A DNA stretch of 64,000 nt from Trebonia sp964581815 (GCA_964581815.1 CAZORE010000001.1:62001-126000), one strand, 5' to 3'. Shown: positions 32,639 through 42,400, counted from the stretch's first letter. Made by a program: numbers and translations. Notes: generated by a model from the letters alone, not told the origin.

Positions 32639-33541
32639 ATGAACGTCACCTTCGAGCCCGACGCCGACTGGCTTGTCTACCTGGCCAACCCGCGCAAGCC
32701 GTACTACGTGCTGCCACCGGGCGCGGTTGACGCGCACTGCCACGTCTTCGGCCCGGGCGATGTCTTCCCTTACGCGCCGGAACGGAAGTACACCCCGGTC
32801 GACGCCCCTAAGGAGAAGCTGTTCGCGCTGCGCGACTTCCTCGGCTTCGAGCGTCAGGTCATCGTGCAGGCCACCTGCCACGGCGCGGACAACCGCGCCC
32901 TGGTGGACGCGCTGCGCGCCGCCGGGGACCAGGCCCGCGGCGTGGCGACGATCCGGCCGAGCGTCAGCCGCGGCGATCTGGCCGAGATGCACGAGGCCGG
33001 CGTCCGGGGTGTCCGCTTCAACTTCGTCAGGCGCCTCGCCGACCCCAAGCCGGACGACTACTACCGTGGCCTGGTTGACCTCATCGCCGAGTTCGGCTGG
33101 CACATCGTCATCTACTTCGAGGCCGCGGACCTGGCCGAGCGCTGGGACCTGTTCACTTCCCTGCCCACGACCATCGTCGTTGACCACATGGGCCGGCCCG
33201 ACGTGACGCAGCCGCTCGACGGGATGAGCTTCGCCCTGTTCCAGCGGCTCATGCGGGAGCACGAGAACGTGTGGGCCAAGCTGAGCGGCGCGGAACGCCT
33301 CAGCAAGTCCGGCCCGCCCCGCTACGACGACTTCATCCCGTTCGCCAGGCACATCGCGCAGGCGTTCCCTGACCGGGTGATCTGGGGCACGGACTGGCCG
33401 CACCCCAACATGAAGAGCCACATGCCCGACGAGGGCGACCTGGTCGACCTGCTGCCGCGGATCGCGCCCGCCGAGGAGCTGCAGCGCAAGCTGCTCGTCG
33501 ACAACCCGATGCGCCTGTACTGGCCCGAGGAAGAAAGGTAG
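32639..33541 (+). CDS. ligI: 2-pyrone-4,6-dicarboxylate hydrolase
   Basis: A 300-residue amidohydrolase-superfamily enzyme. The N-terminal metal-site-derived motif VDAHCHVFGPGDVFPYAPER, the HGADN in VQATCHGADNRAL, VVDHMGRPDV and the late WGTDWPHPNM are the hallmarks of LigI, which opens the lactone 2-pyrone-4,6-dicarboxylate to 4-oxalomesaconate without a bound metal. It begins a tightly spaced cluster with ligA (6-bp gap), ligB and ligC, which all belong to protocatechuate 4,5-cleavage, so the functional call is strong. GGAGAA lies upstream of the ATG at a slightly long distance. Confidence 0.93.
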   Translation: MNVTFEPDADWLVYLANPRKPYYVLPPGAVDAHCHVFGPGDVFPYAPERKYTPVDAPKEKLFALRDFLGFERQVIVQATCHGADNRALVDALRAAGDQARGVATIRPSVSRGDLAEMHEAGVRGVRFNFVRRLADPKPDDYYRGLVDLIAEFGWHIVIYFEAADLAERWDLFTSLPTTIVVDHMGRPDVTQPLDGMSFALFQRLMREHENVWAKLSGAERLSKSGPPRYDDFIPFARHIAQAFPDRVIWGTDWPHPNMKSHMPDEGDLVDLLPRIAPAEELQRKLLVDNPMRLYWPEEER

Positions 33542-33547
33542 GGCCTC

Positions 33548-33943
33548 ATGACGTCATACACCGCGGACTTCGATGACATCCCAGGCACCAGGGTGTTCAC
33601 CGCCCAGCGCGCGAAGTCGGGCTACGCGCTGAACCAGTTCTGCATGAGCCTGATGAAAGAGGCCAACCGCGAGCGGTTCAAGGCGAACGAGCGCGCTTAC
33701 CTCGACGAGACAACCAAGATGTCCGAAGAGCAGAAGCAGGCCGTCCTCGACCGCGACTACAACAAGATGATCGACCTCGGCGGCCAGATCTACTTCCTCG
33801 CGAAGATCTTCGCCACCGACGGGCTGAGCTACCTGCAGGCGGTGAGCACGATGACCGGGATGCCCATCGACGAGTACCAGCAGATGATGATCTCGGGCGG
33901 CCGCCACCCGGAGGGCTGGCGCTCGATTAAGGACGGTAACTGA
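33548..33943 (+). CDS. ligA: Protocatechuate 4,5-dioxygenase alpha subunit
   Basis: A 131-residue helical protein matching the LigA family: FDDIPGTRVFTAQRAKSGYALNQ (N-terminal part), CMSLMKEANRERF, the YNKMIDLGGQIYFLAKI segment and the C-terminal GMPIDEYQQMMISGGRHPEG. The alpha subunit caps the active site of the extradiol dioxygenase formed with LigB and contributes to substrate binding. The gene ends one base before ligB begins, consistent with stoichiometric translation. Confidence 0.94.
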   Translation: MTSYTADFDDIPGTRVFTAQRAKSGYALNQFCMSLMKEANRERFKANERAYLDETTKMSEEQKQAVLDRDYNKMIDLGGQIYFLAKIFATDGLSYLQAVSTMTGMPIDEYQQMMISGGRHPEGWRSIKDGN

Positions 33944-33944
33944 C

Positions 33945-34796
33945 GTGGCTCGCATCACGCACGGGCTTACCACGAGCCACATCCCGGCCGTCGGCGCCAC
34001 GATCGACCACGGCCGGACGCAGGAGCCGTACTGGAAGCCGCTGTTCGACGGGTATGAGTGGACGAAGGCCTGGGCGAAGGAGAACGTCCCCGACGTCATC
34101 ATCCTCGTCTACAACGATCACGCGTCGGCGTTTACCCCGGCGCTCGTCCCGACCTTCGCGCTCGGCTGCGCCGATGAGTTCCCGCCGGCCGACGAGGGCT
34201 ACGGGCCCCGCCCGGTGCCGGTCGTCACCGGGCGCCCCGACCTGGCCGCCCACCTGGCCGAGGGCCTCATTCTCGACGAGTTCGACCTCACCCTGATGTA
34301 CGACCTGCCGGTCGACCACGGCCTCACCGTGCCGCTGTCGCTGGTCTACGGCCAGCCGCAGGCGTGGCCGGTGACGGTGATCCCGCTAGCGGTGAACGTG
34401 GTGCAGTACCCGCCGCCCACCGCCCGCCGCTGCTTCATGCTCGGCCAGGCGATCCGCCGGGCGGTGGAGCAGTTCGACGACGACCTCAACGTGCACATCT
34501 GGGGCACCGGCGGCATGAGCCACCAGCTGCAGGGCCCGCGGGCGGGCTTCATCAACCAGCCGTGGGACCACGCGTTCATGGACCGGCTGATTAAGGACCC
34601 GGCCGAGCTCGCGCAGACGAAGCACCTGGAGTTCGTCCGCGAGGCCGGCGCCGAGGGCATCGAACTGGTCATGTGGCTGATCATGCGCGGCGCGCTCGGC
34701 CCCGAGGCCGAGGAGCTGTACCGCTTTTACCACGTCCCCGGTTCCAACACCGCCGTCGGGCACCTGGTGCTGCGCTCGGTCGACACGCCCGCGTAG
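33945..34796 (+). CDS. ligB: Protocatechuate 4,5-dioxygenase beta subunit
   Basis: A 283-residue class III extradiol dioxygenase. Likely Fe(II) ligands and catalytic base are the His in TTSHIPAVGATID, the His in LVYNDHASAFTP and the His in WGTGGMSHQLQGPRAG, with a C-terminal acidic ligand. It cleaves protocatechuate between C4 and C5 to 4-carboxy-2-hydroxymuconate-6-semialdehyde. GTG start one base after the ligA stop. Related LigB enzymes attack gallate or other catechols, but the presence of separate LigA and of LigI/LigC indicates protocatechuate. Confidence 0.94.
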   Translation: MARITHGLTTSHIPAVGATIDHGRTQEPYWKPLFDGYEWTKAWAKENVPDVIILVYNDHASAFTPALVPTFALGCADEFPPADEGYGPRPVPVVTGRPDLAAHLAEGLILDEFDLTLMYDLPVDHGLTVPLSLVYGQPQAWPVTVIPLAVNVVQYPPPTARRCFMLGQAIRRAVEQFDDDLNVHIWGTGGMSHQLQGPRAGFINQPWDHAFMDRLIKDPAELAQTKHLEFVREAGAEGIELVMWLIMRGALGPEAEELYRFYHVPGSNTAVGHLVLRSVDTPA

Positions 34797-34829
34797 CCAA
34801 GCAGCCAAGTAATCAGGGAGACACTGGAC

Positions 34830-35780
34830 ATGAAGATTGCCCTCGCCGGCACCGGCGCGTTCGGCATCAAGCACCTCGACGGCCTGGCGAACATCGACGG
34901 CGTCACCGTCACTTCCGTGGTCAGCCGTCGCCTGGAGCAGGCCGAGGAGGTCGCGCGCAAGTACGGCATCGGGCACGCGGGCACGGACCTGGACGAGGTA
35001 CTGACCAGGGACGACGTGGACGCGGTCATCTTGTGCACGCCGACCCAGCTCCACGCGGAGCAGTCCATCGCGGCGATGCGGGCAGGCAAGCACGTCCAGG
35101 TGGAGATCCCGGTCGCCGACAGCTGGGCGGACGCGCAAGCGGTCCAGCGGGTGCAGCAGGAGACCGGCAAGACCTGCATGGTCGGTCACACCCGCCGGTT
35201 CAACCCGTCGCACCAGTGGGTCCGCCACCGCATCACCGCGGGGGAACTGTCCATACAGCAGATGGACGTGCAGACCTACTTCTTCCGCCGCACCAACATG
35301 AACGCGGCCGGGCAGCCGCGCAGCTGGACCGACCACCTGCTGTGGCACCACGCCGCGCACACGGTCGACCTGTTCCAGTACCAGACCGGCGAGCAGGCCT
35401 CGATCGCCAACGCCGTGCAGGGCCCGATCCACCCCGACCTCGGCATCGCGATGGACATGTCCATCCAGCTGCGCACCCCGTCGGGCAAGATCTGCACCCT
35501 GTCGCTCAGCTTCAACAACGACGGCCCGCTTGGCACCTTCTTCCGCTACATCTGCGACAACGGCACCTACATCGCCCGCTACGACGACCTGGTGACCGGC
35601 CGCGAGGAGCCCATCGACGTCTCGCACGTCGACGTCTCGACCAACGGCATCGAGCTGCAGGACCGGGAGTTCGTCGCGGCGATCCGCGAGGGCCGCGAGC
35701 CGAACTCAAGCATCGCCAGCGTCCTGCCCTGCTACCGGGTGCTCGGCGAACTGGAGACGCAGCTCGCGGGCCAGCGGTAA
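34830..35780 (+). CDS. ligC: 4-carboxy-2-hydroxymuconate-6-semialdehyde dehydrogenase
   Basis: A 316-residue Gfo/Idh/MocA-type NADP oxidoreductase. The Rossmann motif is ALAGTGAFGIKHLDGL; the dinucleotide-domain end has AVILCTPTQLHAEQ and the catalytic-domain start has GKHVQVEIPVADS in place of the usual EKP; then VGHTRRFNPSHQW. It oxidises the hemiacetal of the LigAB product to 2-pyrone-4,6-dicarboxylate, the substrate of LigI. AGGGAG precedes the ATG. It is the last gene of the cluster; ligJ and ligK for the lower pathway are not in this window. Confidence 0.92.
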   Translation: MKIALAGTGAFGIKHLDGLANIDGVTVTSVVSRRLEQAEEVARKYGIGHAGTDLDEVLTRDDVDAVILCTPTQLHAEQSIAAMRAGKHVQVEIPVADSWADAQAVQRVQQETGKTCMVGHTRRFNPSHQWVRHRITAGELSIQQMDVQTYFFRRTNMNAAGQPRSWTDHLLWHHAAHTVDLFQYQTGEQASIANAVQGPIHPDLGIAMDMSIQLRTPSGKICTLSLSFNNDGPLGTFFRYICDNGTYIARYDDLVTGREEPIDVSHVDVSTNGIELQDREFVAAIREGREPNSSIASVLPCYRVLGELETQLAGQR

Positions 35781-35792
35781 GCCGGCGGCGGG

Positions 35793-37220
35793 CTATTCCG
35801 CGCCCGCCAGGCCGGCATCGGTCCCGCGCTCGGGGTGCGGGCCCATCGTGCCCGCGGCATCGGCATCGCGGACCGTCAGGGCCAAGAGCAGTCCGAGGAA
35901 CGCCACGCCCGCGCCAGCCAGGTACACGGCGTGGAACGCGGAGACGGGCGCGCGAACCCGGTCGGCGCTGCCGGCGGCGAGCACGGCCGACAGCAGCGCC
36001 ACGCCCATGGCGCCGGCCGACCGTTGCCCGGCGGTGAAGATGGCGGTCGCGTGGCCGGTGTCCACGGAGGAGATCCGCGCGTAGGCCGCGGCCTGGACCG
36101 GCAGCATCACGTAGGACACGGCGAGCCCGATCGCGAACATGAGCCCGCGGACCAGCCACAGGCTGGTGGACCCGCCGGCGGTGGACAGGGCGACGTTGAC
36201 GACGACCAGGCCGAGGAAGCCGGCCGCGATCAGCCGGCGGGGCCCGACGCGCGGGTAGAGCCGGGCGACGACCTGCGAGGAAAGGCCGATCGCGACGGCC
36301 TCGGGGAAGGTGGTCAGCCCGGAGGCGAGGGCGCTCCCGCCGCGCCCCTCCTGCACGTACAACGCCGTGAACACCAGCGAGCCGAAGAACGCGGTGGTGC
36401 TGCAGCCGATCAAGACGCAGCACGTGCGGAAGAGCCGGTCGCCAAGCAGCCGCAGCCGCAGCACCGGCCGCGGGCTGCGCAGCGAGTGCCGGGTAAACCA
36501 GGTCAGGGCCAGCGCGCCGAAGACCCCGGTGCCGACGGTGGCCGGGGCGGCCCACCCGGCCGTCGGCCCGGTGCTCACGCAGTAGAGCGCGGCCGTGAGG
36601 CCGGCCGCCGCGAGCGCGAAGCCGGGCAGGTCGAAGGGCTGCGGGTCGGCCGGGGGAGTGCGGGGCAGGAAGAGGAAGCCGAAGACCAGGGCGGCGCAGG
36701 CGACCGGCACGTTGATCAGGAAGATCCAGTGCCACGACAGCTCGGCGATGAGCGCGCCGCCGATGACCGGCGCCGTAGCGGGCGCGAGCACGGTGACCCG
36801 GGTGATCATCCGCGCGATGTGCACCCGCCGGGCGGGCGGGTAGGCCCGGTAGAGCATGGCCATCGCGACCGGCATCATGAACCCGGCGCCAAGGCCCTGC
36901 AGCAGCCGCGCGCCGATGAGTTCCGGCAGGTTCTGCGCCGCGGCGCACAGCGCCGACGAACCACCGAACGCGGCGAGGCTCGCCAGGTAAACGCGGGTGG
37001 TCCCGAGCCGGTCGCCCAGCCAGCCGGACAACGGGATCGACGCGGCGATGCTCAGCAGGTACCCCGTGATGACCCACTGGACCTGCGCCGGGGTGGCCGA
37101 GAAGTCCCGGCCGAGGCTGGCGACCGCGACGTTCACGATCTGCGAGTCCATGATCGACATGAACATGCCCGCCGTGAACACGACGGCGACCGCGGCCTGG
37201 GGAGACGGCCGGCGCCGCAT
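35793..37220 (-). CDS. MFS transporter, DHA2 (EmrB/QacA) type
   Basis: A 475-residue membrane protein with about 13-14 hydrophobic segments. It starts near the MFS A-motif region (GMFMSIMDSQIVNVAVASLG, then SGWLGDRLGTTRV) and has the drug-exporter motif LQGLGAGFMMPVAMAML and the APVIGGAL of the DHA2 family. The ATG at 37220 is 5 bp after the aldo/keto reductase stop, so the two are one operon. The frame stays open far upstream but overlaps that gene as a shadow. Export of a toxic compound is likely; the substrate is unknown. It converges with ligC, separated by 12 bp. Confidence 0.88.
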   Translation of the reverse strand: MRRRPSPQAAVAVVFTAGMFMSIMDSQIVNVAVASLGRDFSATPAQVQWVITGYLLSIAASIPLSGWLGDRLGTTRVYLASLAAFGGSSALCAAAQNLPELIGARLLQGLGAGFMMPVAMAMLYRAYPPARRVHIARMITRVTVLAPATAPVIGGALIAELSWHWIFLINVPVACAALVFGFLFLPRTPPADPQPFDLPGFALAAAGLTAALYCVSTGPTAGWAAPATVGTGVFGALALTWFTRHSLRSPRPVLRLRLLGDRLFRTCCVLIGCSTTAFFGSLVFTALYVQEGRGGSALASGLTTFPEAVAIGLSSQVVARLYPRVGPRRLIAAGFLGLVVVNVALSTAGGSTSLWLVRGLMFAIGLAVSYVMLPVQAAAYARISSVDTGHATAIFTAGQRSAGAMGVALLSAVLAAGSADRVRAPVSAFHAVYLAGAGVAFLGLLLALTVRDADAAGTMGPHPERGTDAGLAGAE

Positions 37221-37225
37221 GATCG

Positions 37226-38182
37226 TCAGGCGGTGGCTCCGATGGCCGTCAGCCGCCGCCGCTCGTCCGGCGACAGGCTCATCGCCACGGTGAGGGCGCC
37301 GAGGTTCGCGGTTACCTGCTCCGGCCGCGTCGCGCCGAAGAGCACGGCGGCCACCGACGGGTTGAGCAGCGCGAACGCCATGGCCAGGTTCGCCGGGTCG
37401 CGTCCGGTCGCGCTGGCGAACGCCGCGAGTTCCCGGCCCGCCGCGATCGCGGACGCCCACTGCGGGCTGTCCAGCGTGCCCGCGGCCCGGCCCGCCTCCG
37501 GGTCCTTGTCGTACTTGCCGGTCAGGATGCCGCCCGCGAGCGTGTACGAGGCGACGACGGACAGGCCGCGTTCCGCGGCCAGCCGCCGCATCAGCGGGTC
37601 GTCCACTGCCGTGCGGCTGACCAGGCTGTAGGCCGGCTGCGTGGCCGAAGGCCCTGGCAGTCCCGCGCGCTCCGCGACCTGGAAGGCCTGCTCGATCTGC
37701 GCCGGCGTCCAGTTGAACACGCCCCAGGCCCGAGCCTTGCCGGCCTTGATCAGGCCGCCGATCATGCCCACCGCGTCCTCGACGGTCACGCCCGCGGGAA
37801 GCCGGTCCGAGTAGATCAGGTCGATGTAGTCGAGGCGCATCCGCCCGAGCGACCCGGCCAGCTCCTGGGCGGGCGTCTCGTGCGGCCAGAACTCCCACCA
37901 CAGCTTGTTCGCCACCACGGTGTCCGCGCGCCGCCAGCCGGCCGCGCGGAACAACTCGCCGAAGACCACCTCGGAGTACCCGCTCGGGATCGGCGCGCGG
38001 CCCGTCTCGTCGTTGTACCTGGCGTCGTCGAGGAAGGTGATGCCGGCGTCGCGGGCCGCGGTCATGACGCTGACGCCCCGGTCGCGGTCGATCCTCTCGA
38101 AGGTCCGCCAGGAGCCAAGGGCCAGGCGGCTGACCTGGATCCCGCTCCGTCCCAGCGGAACTGCCGGCATCGCTGTGGTCAT
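37226..38182 (-). CDS. Aldo/keto reductase
   Basis: A 318-residue NADPH-dependent TIM-barrel reductase. The N-terminal VPLGRSGIQVSRLALGSW, the catalytic Asp and Tyr region FLDDARYNDETG, Lys in TVVANKLWWEFWP, and the C-terminal AVLFGATRPEQVTANL are standard for the Kvbeta-like subfamily. The usual catalytic His of DLIYxHR reads SDR here (DLIYSDRLP), as in some members. It carries a short insertion GRAPIPSGYSEVV. It probably reduces an aldehyde or ketone; linked to the downstream exporter by a 5-bp gap, so possibly part of a detoxification pair. Confidence 0.88.
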   Translation of the reverse strand: MTTAMPAVPLGRSGIQVSRLALGSWRTFERIDRDRGVSVMTAARDAGITFLDDARYNDETGRAPIPSGYSEVVFGELFRAAGWRRADTVVANKLWWEFWPHETPAQELAGSLGRMRLDYIDLIYSDRLPAGVTVEDAVGMIGGLIKAGKARAWGVFNWTPAQIEQAFQVAERAGLPGPSATQPAYSLVSRTAVDDPLMRRLAAERGLSVVASYTLAGGILTGKYDKDPEAGRAAGTLDSPQWASAIAAGRELAAFASATGRDPANLAMAFALLNPSVAAVLFGATRPEQVTANLGALTVAMSLSPDERRRLTAIGATA

Positions 38183-38238
38183 GCGCTCCTCGATCCTGCT
38201 CGGTTTCCCGGCCCGTCAAGGCTGACGTTAGTGCGGGT

Positions 38239-39294
38239 TTAGCCGAACCGCACCATGCTGAGGAGGCCGAACGCCAGGCAGTAGATGGCGAACGGGATCA
38301 GGGTCCGGGTCTGGAACCAGCGGACGAGGAACCTGACCGAGAGGTAGGCCGCGATTCCGCAGACGATGAAGCCGACGGCGACCTGGCCGTGGATGTGCGC
38401 GCCCGCCGCGCCGGCCAGCGAGGGGACCTTGAGGGCTCCGGCCGCGAGGATGACCGGGGTGGCCAGCAGGAAGGCGAAGCGCACGGCGTCCTCGTTGTCC
38501 AGGCCCCGCCACAGGCCGCCGGCCATGGTGACCCCGGACCGGCTGATTCCCGCGAGCAGCGCGAGGATCTGGACCGACCCGATCACGATGGCGTCCACGT
38601 AGGGCAGCCGCGAGATCCGCTCGTCGGACCGTTCCGCGTCCGCGATGTCGGAGGCGTCCCGCGCACCGGACGGCCTGCGGTGCGCGGCGGACTCCGCCAG
38701 GGCCGCCGGCCCCGGAGGGTAGGCCGCGCCGAGCGGCGCGCCGGCCGGGGCCGGCTGGCCGGCGGCGACCGGGACCTCCGCCTGCTTCCGGCGGGCGGCG
38801 GACCGGCGCAGTGCCTCGGCGCCGAGCAGGATCAGCCCGTTGACGAACAGGAGGACGGCCGCGGCGGCGGGCTTGGCGAACACGACACGGAAGGCGTGCT
38901 CAAGCAGGATCCCGGCCAGCCCGACCGGGATGGTCGCGAAGATGATCATCCACGCGAGCCGCTGGTCCTTGTCGAGCACCGACAGCCGCAGCCGCCGCGC
39001 CTGCAGGCTCAGCCGCACGCTCGCCGGCAGGCTGCGCAGGAACCCGCGGATGATCCGGACCCAGTCGGCGCGGAAGAACCACAGCAGCGCCAGCGCCGAC
39101 GCGACGTGCAGCGCCACGATGTAGGCCAGGTAGAACGAACTCCCGCTGTCCCCCTGTGAGGACTGGGTAACCAGCGTCTGCCAGGAGCCGCCGAACCACG
39201 CCGGGACCAGCACCGAGTGGCCGAGACTGGAAACCGGGAACATCTCGGTGACGCCCTGGATCAGCGCGATCACCACCGCCTGAAAGTACGTCAA
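38239..39294 (-). CDS. uppP: Undecaprenyl-diphosphate phosphatase (BacA)
   Basis: A 351-residue membrane phosphatase that recycles the lipid carrier for cell wall synthesis. The two signatures are QGVTEMFPVSSLGHSVLVP and LAGISRSGVTMAGGLWRG. The family length is ~270; the excess is a ~70-residue Ala/Pro/Arg-rich insertion between the two halves (after RRSAARRKQAEVPVAAG), probably cytoplasmic. The start is a TTG with an AAGGAG ribosome site 7 bp upstream. Overexpression of such enzymes gives bacitracin tolerance. It stands alone between the aldo/keto reductase and the tricorn protease. Confidence 0.92.
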   Translation of the reverse strand: MTYFQAVVIALIQGVTEMFPVSSLGHSVLVPAWFGGSWQTLVTQSSQGDSGSSFYLAYIVALHVASALALLWFFRADWVRIIRGFLRSLPASVRLSLQARRLRLSVLDKDQRLAWMIIFATIPVGLAGILLEHAFRVVFAKPAAAAVLLFVNGLILLGAEALRRSAARRKQAEVPVAAGQPAPAGAPLGAAYPPGPAALAESAAHRRPSGARDASDIADAERSDERISRLPYVDAIVIGSVQILALLAGISRSGVTMAGGLWRGLDNEDAVRFAFLLATPVILAAGALKVPSLAGAAGAHIHGQVAVGFIVCGIAAYLSVRFLVRWFQTRTLIPFAIYCLAFGLLSMVRFG

Positions 39295-39373
39295 CCCAGC
39301 TCCTTGGCACGCGACGGGGGAAAGGGGATGGCGGGCCGGCCGCTGATCCCCGGACTTACGGCAGCACTTTACT

Positions 39374-39389
39374 TCTACAGACGTGTAGA
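39374..39389. promoter_or_regulatory. TCTACA-N4-TGTAGA palindrome
   Basis: TCTACA (39374-39379) and TGTAGA (39384-39389) are exact inverted arms in the 185-bp divergent region between uppP and the tricorn protease gene. The half-site resembles the TACA/TGTA half-sites of BlaI/MecI/CopY regulators, although their usual spacing is shorter. Position fits control of uppP, about 80 bp away, or of the protease. Confidence 0.45.
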
Positions 39390-39479
39390 TGTTATGCGAT
39401 CGCAGCGGTTACCCGCACGCTTACGCGGCCCGGGATTTAACGCGTAGCCCTCTCCCGGGGACAACCGTACGATGGCCAG

Positions 39480-42400
39480 GTGGCGTCACGCGGATACCTG
39501 AGATTCCCCCATGTCACCAATGACACCGTGGTCTTTGTCGCCGCGGACGACGTCTGGCTGGCGCCGGTCGCCGGCGGCCGGGCCTGGCGGTTCACCGCGG
39601 ACGAGGCGCCGGCCTCGACGCCGCGACTGACGCCGGACGGCACGCACGTGGCCTGGGTCAGCTCCAGGGACGGCACCGCGGAGGTCTACACGGCCGGCCT
39701 CGACGACGGGGCCATCACCAGGCTCACCTACTGGGGCACGCGGTGGGCGCAGGTCAGCGGCTGGACCCCGGGCGGAGAGGTGCTGGCCGTCACTGCGGCG
39801 CAGCAGCCGTTCGGGCACTACGTCAGGGCCCGCGCGCTGACGACCGCGCTGTCGGGCCGCCCGGGCGCGGAGCGGGTACTCCCGTTCGGCCCGGTGTCCG
39901 ACCTGTCGCTTGGCGCGAGCGGGGCGGGCGGGATGGGCGGGTCGGGAGGGGTAAGCACAGCCGACACCGTCGGGCTGCTCACCGGCACCTGGGGCGTCTT
40001 CGGCACCGACCCGGCCGAATGGAAGCGCTACCGCGGCGGCACGGCCGGGCGCCTGTGGACCGGCCCCGCGACGGCGATCGGGCCGGGTGCGGCCGACGGC
40101 ACCCCGGGCCCGTTCCTGCGCGTGCTCGCGGACCTGCCGACGCAGTTCGCCAGTCCGATGATCGTCGGCGGGCGGCTCGCGTTCCTGAGTGACCATGAGG
40201 GCACCGGCAACGTCTACTCCTGCGCGCTTGACGGCAGCGACCTGCGACGGCACACCGATCACGAGGGCTGGTACGCGCGGCAGGCCAGCACCGACGGGCA
40301 GCGGATCGTCTACGCGCGCGGCGGTGAGCTGTGGCTACTCGACGGCCTTGAGGCCGCCGGGCCGTTCCCGCTCGACATCACCCTCGGCTCGCCGGCCCGC
40401 GGCCGGGCACCCCGCCTGGTCACGGCCGAGGACCACGTCGGCTCCCTCTCGGTTGACCACGGCGGGCGGGCCAGCTCGGTCGAGGTCCGCGGAACCGTGC
40501 ACTGGCTGACCCACCGGGACGGGCCGGCCAGGGCCGTGTCGGTCGTGCCCGGCGTCCGGGCCCGCTTCCCGCAGGTACTGGGAACCGGGGGACGGGTCGT
40601 CTGGGCGACCGATGCCGATGGCATCGACGCCCTGGAGATCGGCTCCGGCGACCCGGCCAGCGGCCCCGCCGTAGCCGAAGCTCCGCGGCGGATCGCGGCC
40701 GGCCAGGTCGGCCGCGTCACCGGGCTGGCGGCCGCGCCCGACGGCGCGGCGGTCGCCGTCGCCGCGCAGGACGGGCGGCTGCGGGTCGTCGACGTCGAGT
40801 CCGGCCAGGTGCGGGAGGTCGCCGCGTCGGACAACGGCCTCATCACCGGTCTCGCCTGGTCGCCGGATTCCGCCTGGCTGGCGTGGTCGCAGCCGACCGG
40901 GCACCCGGCCGACTCGAACCTCGGCCAGCTCCGCCGGCTGCGGATGGCGCGGGTCGCCGACGACCAGGTATTCGACGCCACCGACGGACGGTTCGCCGAC
41001 ACCGAGCCGGTCTTCACCCTCGACGGCAAGTACCTGGCGTTCCTGTCGCTGCGCGACTTCGACCCGGTGTACGACGCGCACTTCTTCGACCTCACGTTCC
41101 CGTACGGTGCCCGGCCCTACCTGCTGCCCCTCGACGCGACGACCGCGTCGCCGTTCGCGCCCGAGCTCGGCGGGCGGCCCGTCGGCGAGCCCGCGGACAA
41201 GCAGGCGGGCGCCCCGGCGGCGGGCGGCGAGTCCCCGGGGGCCGGCGATACCGCTGCGGACGCGGCGGGCGGTACTGCCGCGGACGCGCCCGGCGGTACC
41301 GCGGCTGGCCAGGCCGACGGTGACGAGCCGGCCGCCGTGCCGGTGCCGGTCGAGCCCACCGGGATAGCCGAACGTATCGTGGCGATCCCGGTCCCCGAGG
41401 GCCGCTACGCCGGCCTGCGCGCGGTGAAGGGCGGGCTGGCCTGGCTGCGCGAGCCGGTCGCGGGCAACCTCGGCATCGGCGGCGCGCGACCCGAGGACGA
41501 CGCGCCGCGCCCGAGCGTCGAGCGGTTCGACTTCGCCAGGCGCGAGGTGAGCGTGCTCGCCGGCGAAGCGGACTGGTTCGAGGCAAGCGGAGACGGCACC
41601 AGGCTGGTGACCAGCGATCACGGCAAGCTCACGGTGATCCCGGCGGAACGCAAGGCCGACGACGACAATCCCGACGACAAGGTCGAGGTCGACCGGAGCC
41701 GGGCCAGGTTCCTGCTCGATCCGCCCGCGATGTGGCGTCAGGCCTACGCCGAGGCGGCCCGCATCATGCGGCACGACTTCTGGGTGCCCGACATGGCGGA
41801 CGTGGACTGGGACGCCGTGCAGGACGAGTACCGCCCGCTGCTCGACCGGATCACCACCAGCTCCGAGTTCGTCGACGTGCTGTGGGAGCTTTTCGGCGAG
41901 CTCGGCACCTCGCACGCCTACGCCCGCCCGGCGGGCGGCGGCGGCGACGCGCCTAGCAGCATGTCAACTGGGGCGCCCGGCCTGCTCGGCGCGGACATCG
42001 AGCGCAGCGGCGACACCTGGCGGGTGACCCGGGTCATCCGCGGTGACACCTCCGACCCGCGCGCCCGCGCGCCGCTGGCGGCCCCCGGCGCCGGGATCGC
42101 CGCCGGCGACGTGCTGCTCGCCGTGGACGGCCGGCCGGTCGGGCCTGACGGGCCAGGTCCGCTGCTGACGGGCGCCGCGGGCAAGCCCGTCGAGCTCACG
42201 GTCGCGCCCGCCGACGGCAGCCGCCCGCGCAGCGTGCCCGTCGTACCGCTGCGCAGCGAGGCCAGGCTGCGGTACCTGGACTGGGTCAGCGGAAAGCGCG
42301 CCCAGGTCCGGGGGCTGAGCGGCGGCCGGATCGGCTACCTGCACGTGCCGGACATGGTGAGCCAGGGCTGGGCGGACTTCCACCGGGACCTGCGCACCGA

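Noticed and set aside
34673..36037. A 454-codon plus-strand frame over ligB, ligC and beyond
   Set aside because: Out of frame with ligC, which has clear motifs; the alternative translation is Arg/Gly/His-rich.
35835..37631. A 598-codon plus-strand frame opposite the MFS transporter
   Set aside because: Antisense shadow: Arg/Gly/Asp/His-rich composition and no motif, while the other strand encodes a canonical transporter.
37221..38219. N-terminal extension of the MFS transporter frame
   Set aside because: Overlaps the aldo/keto reductase in another frame and has no homology; the transporter has a normal N-terminus at 37220.
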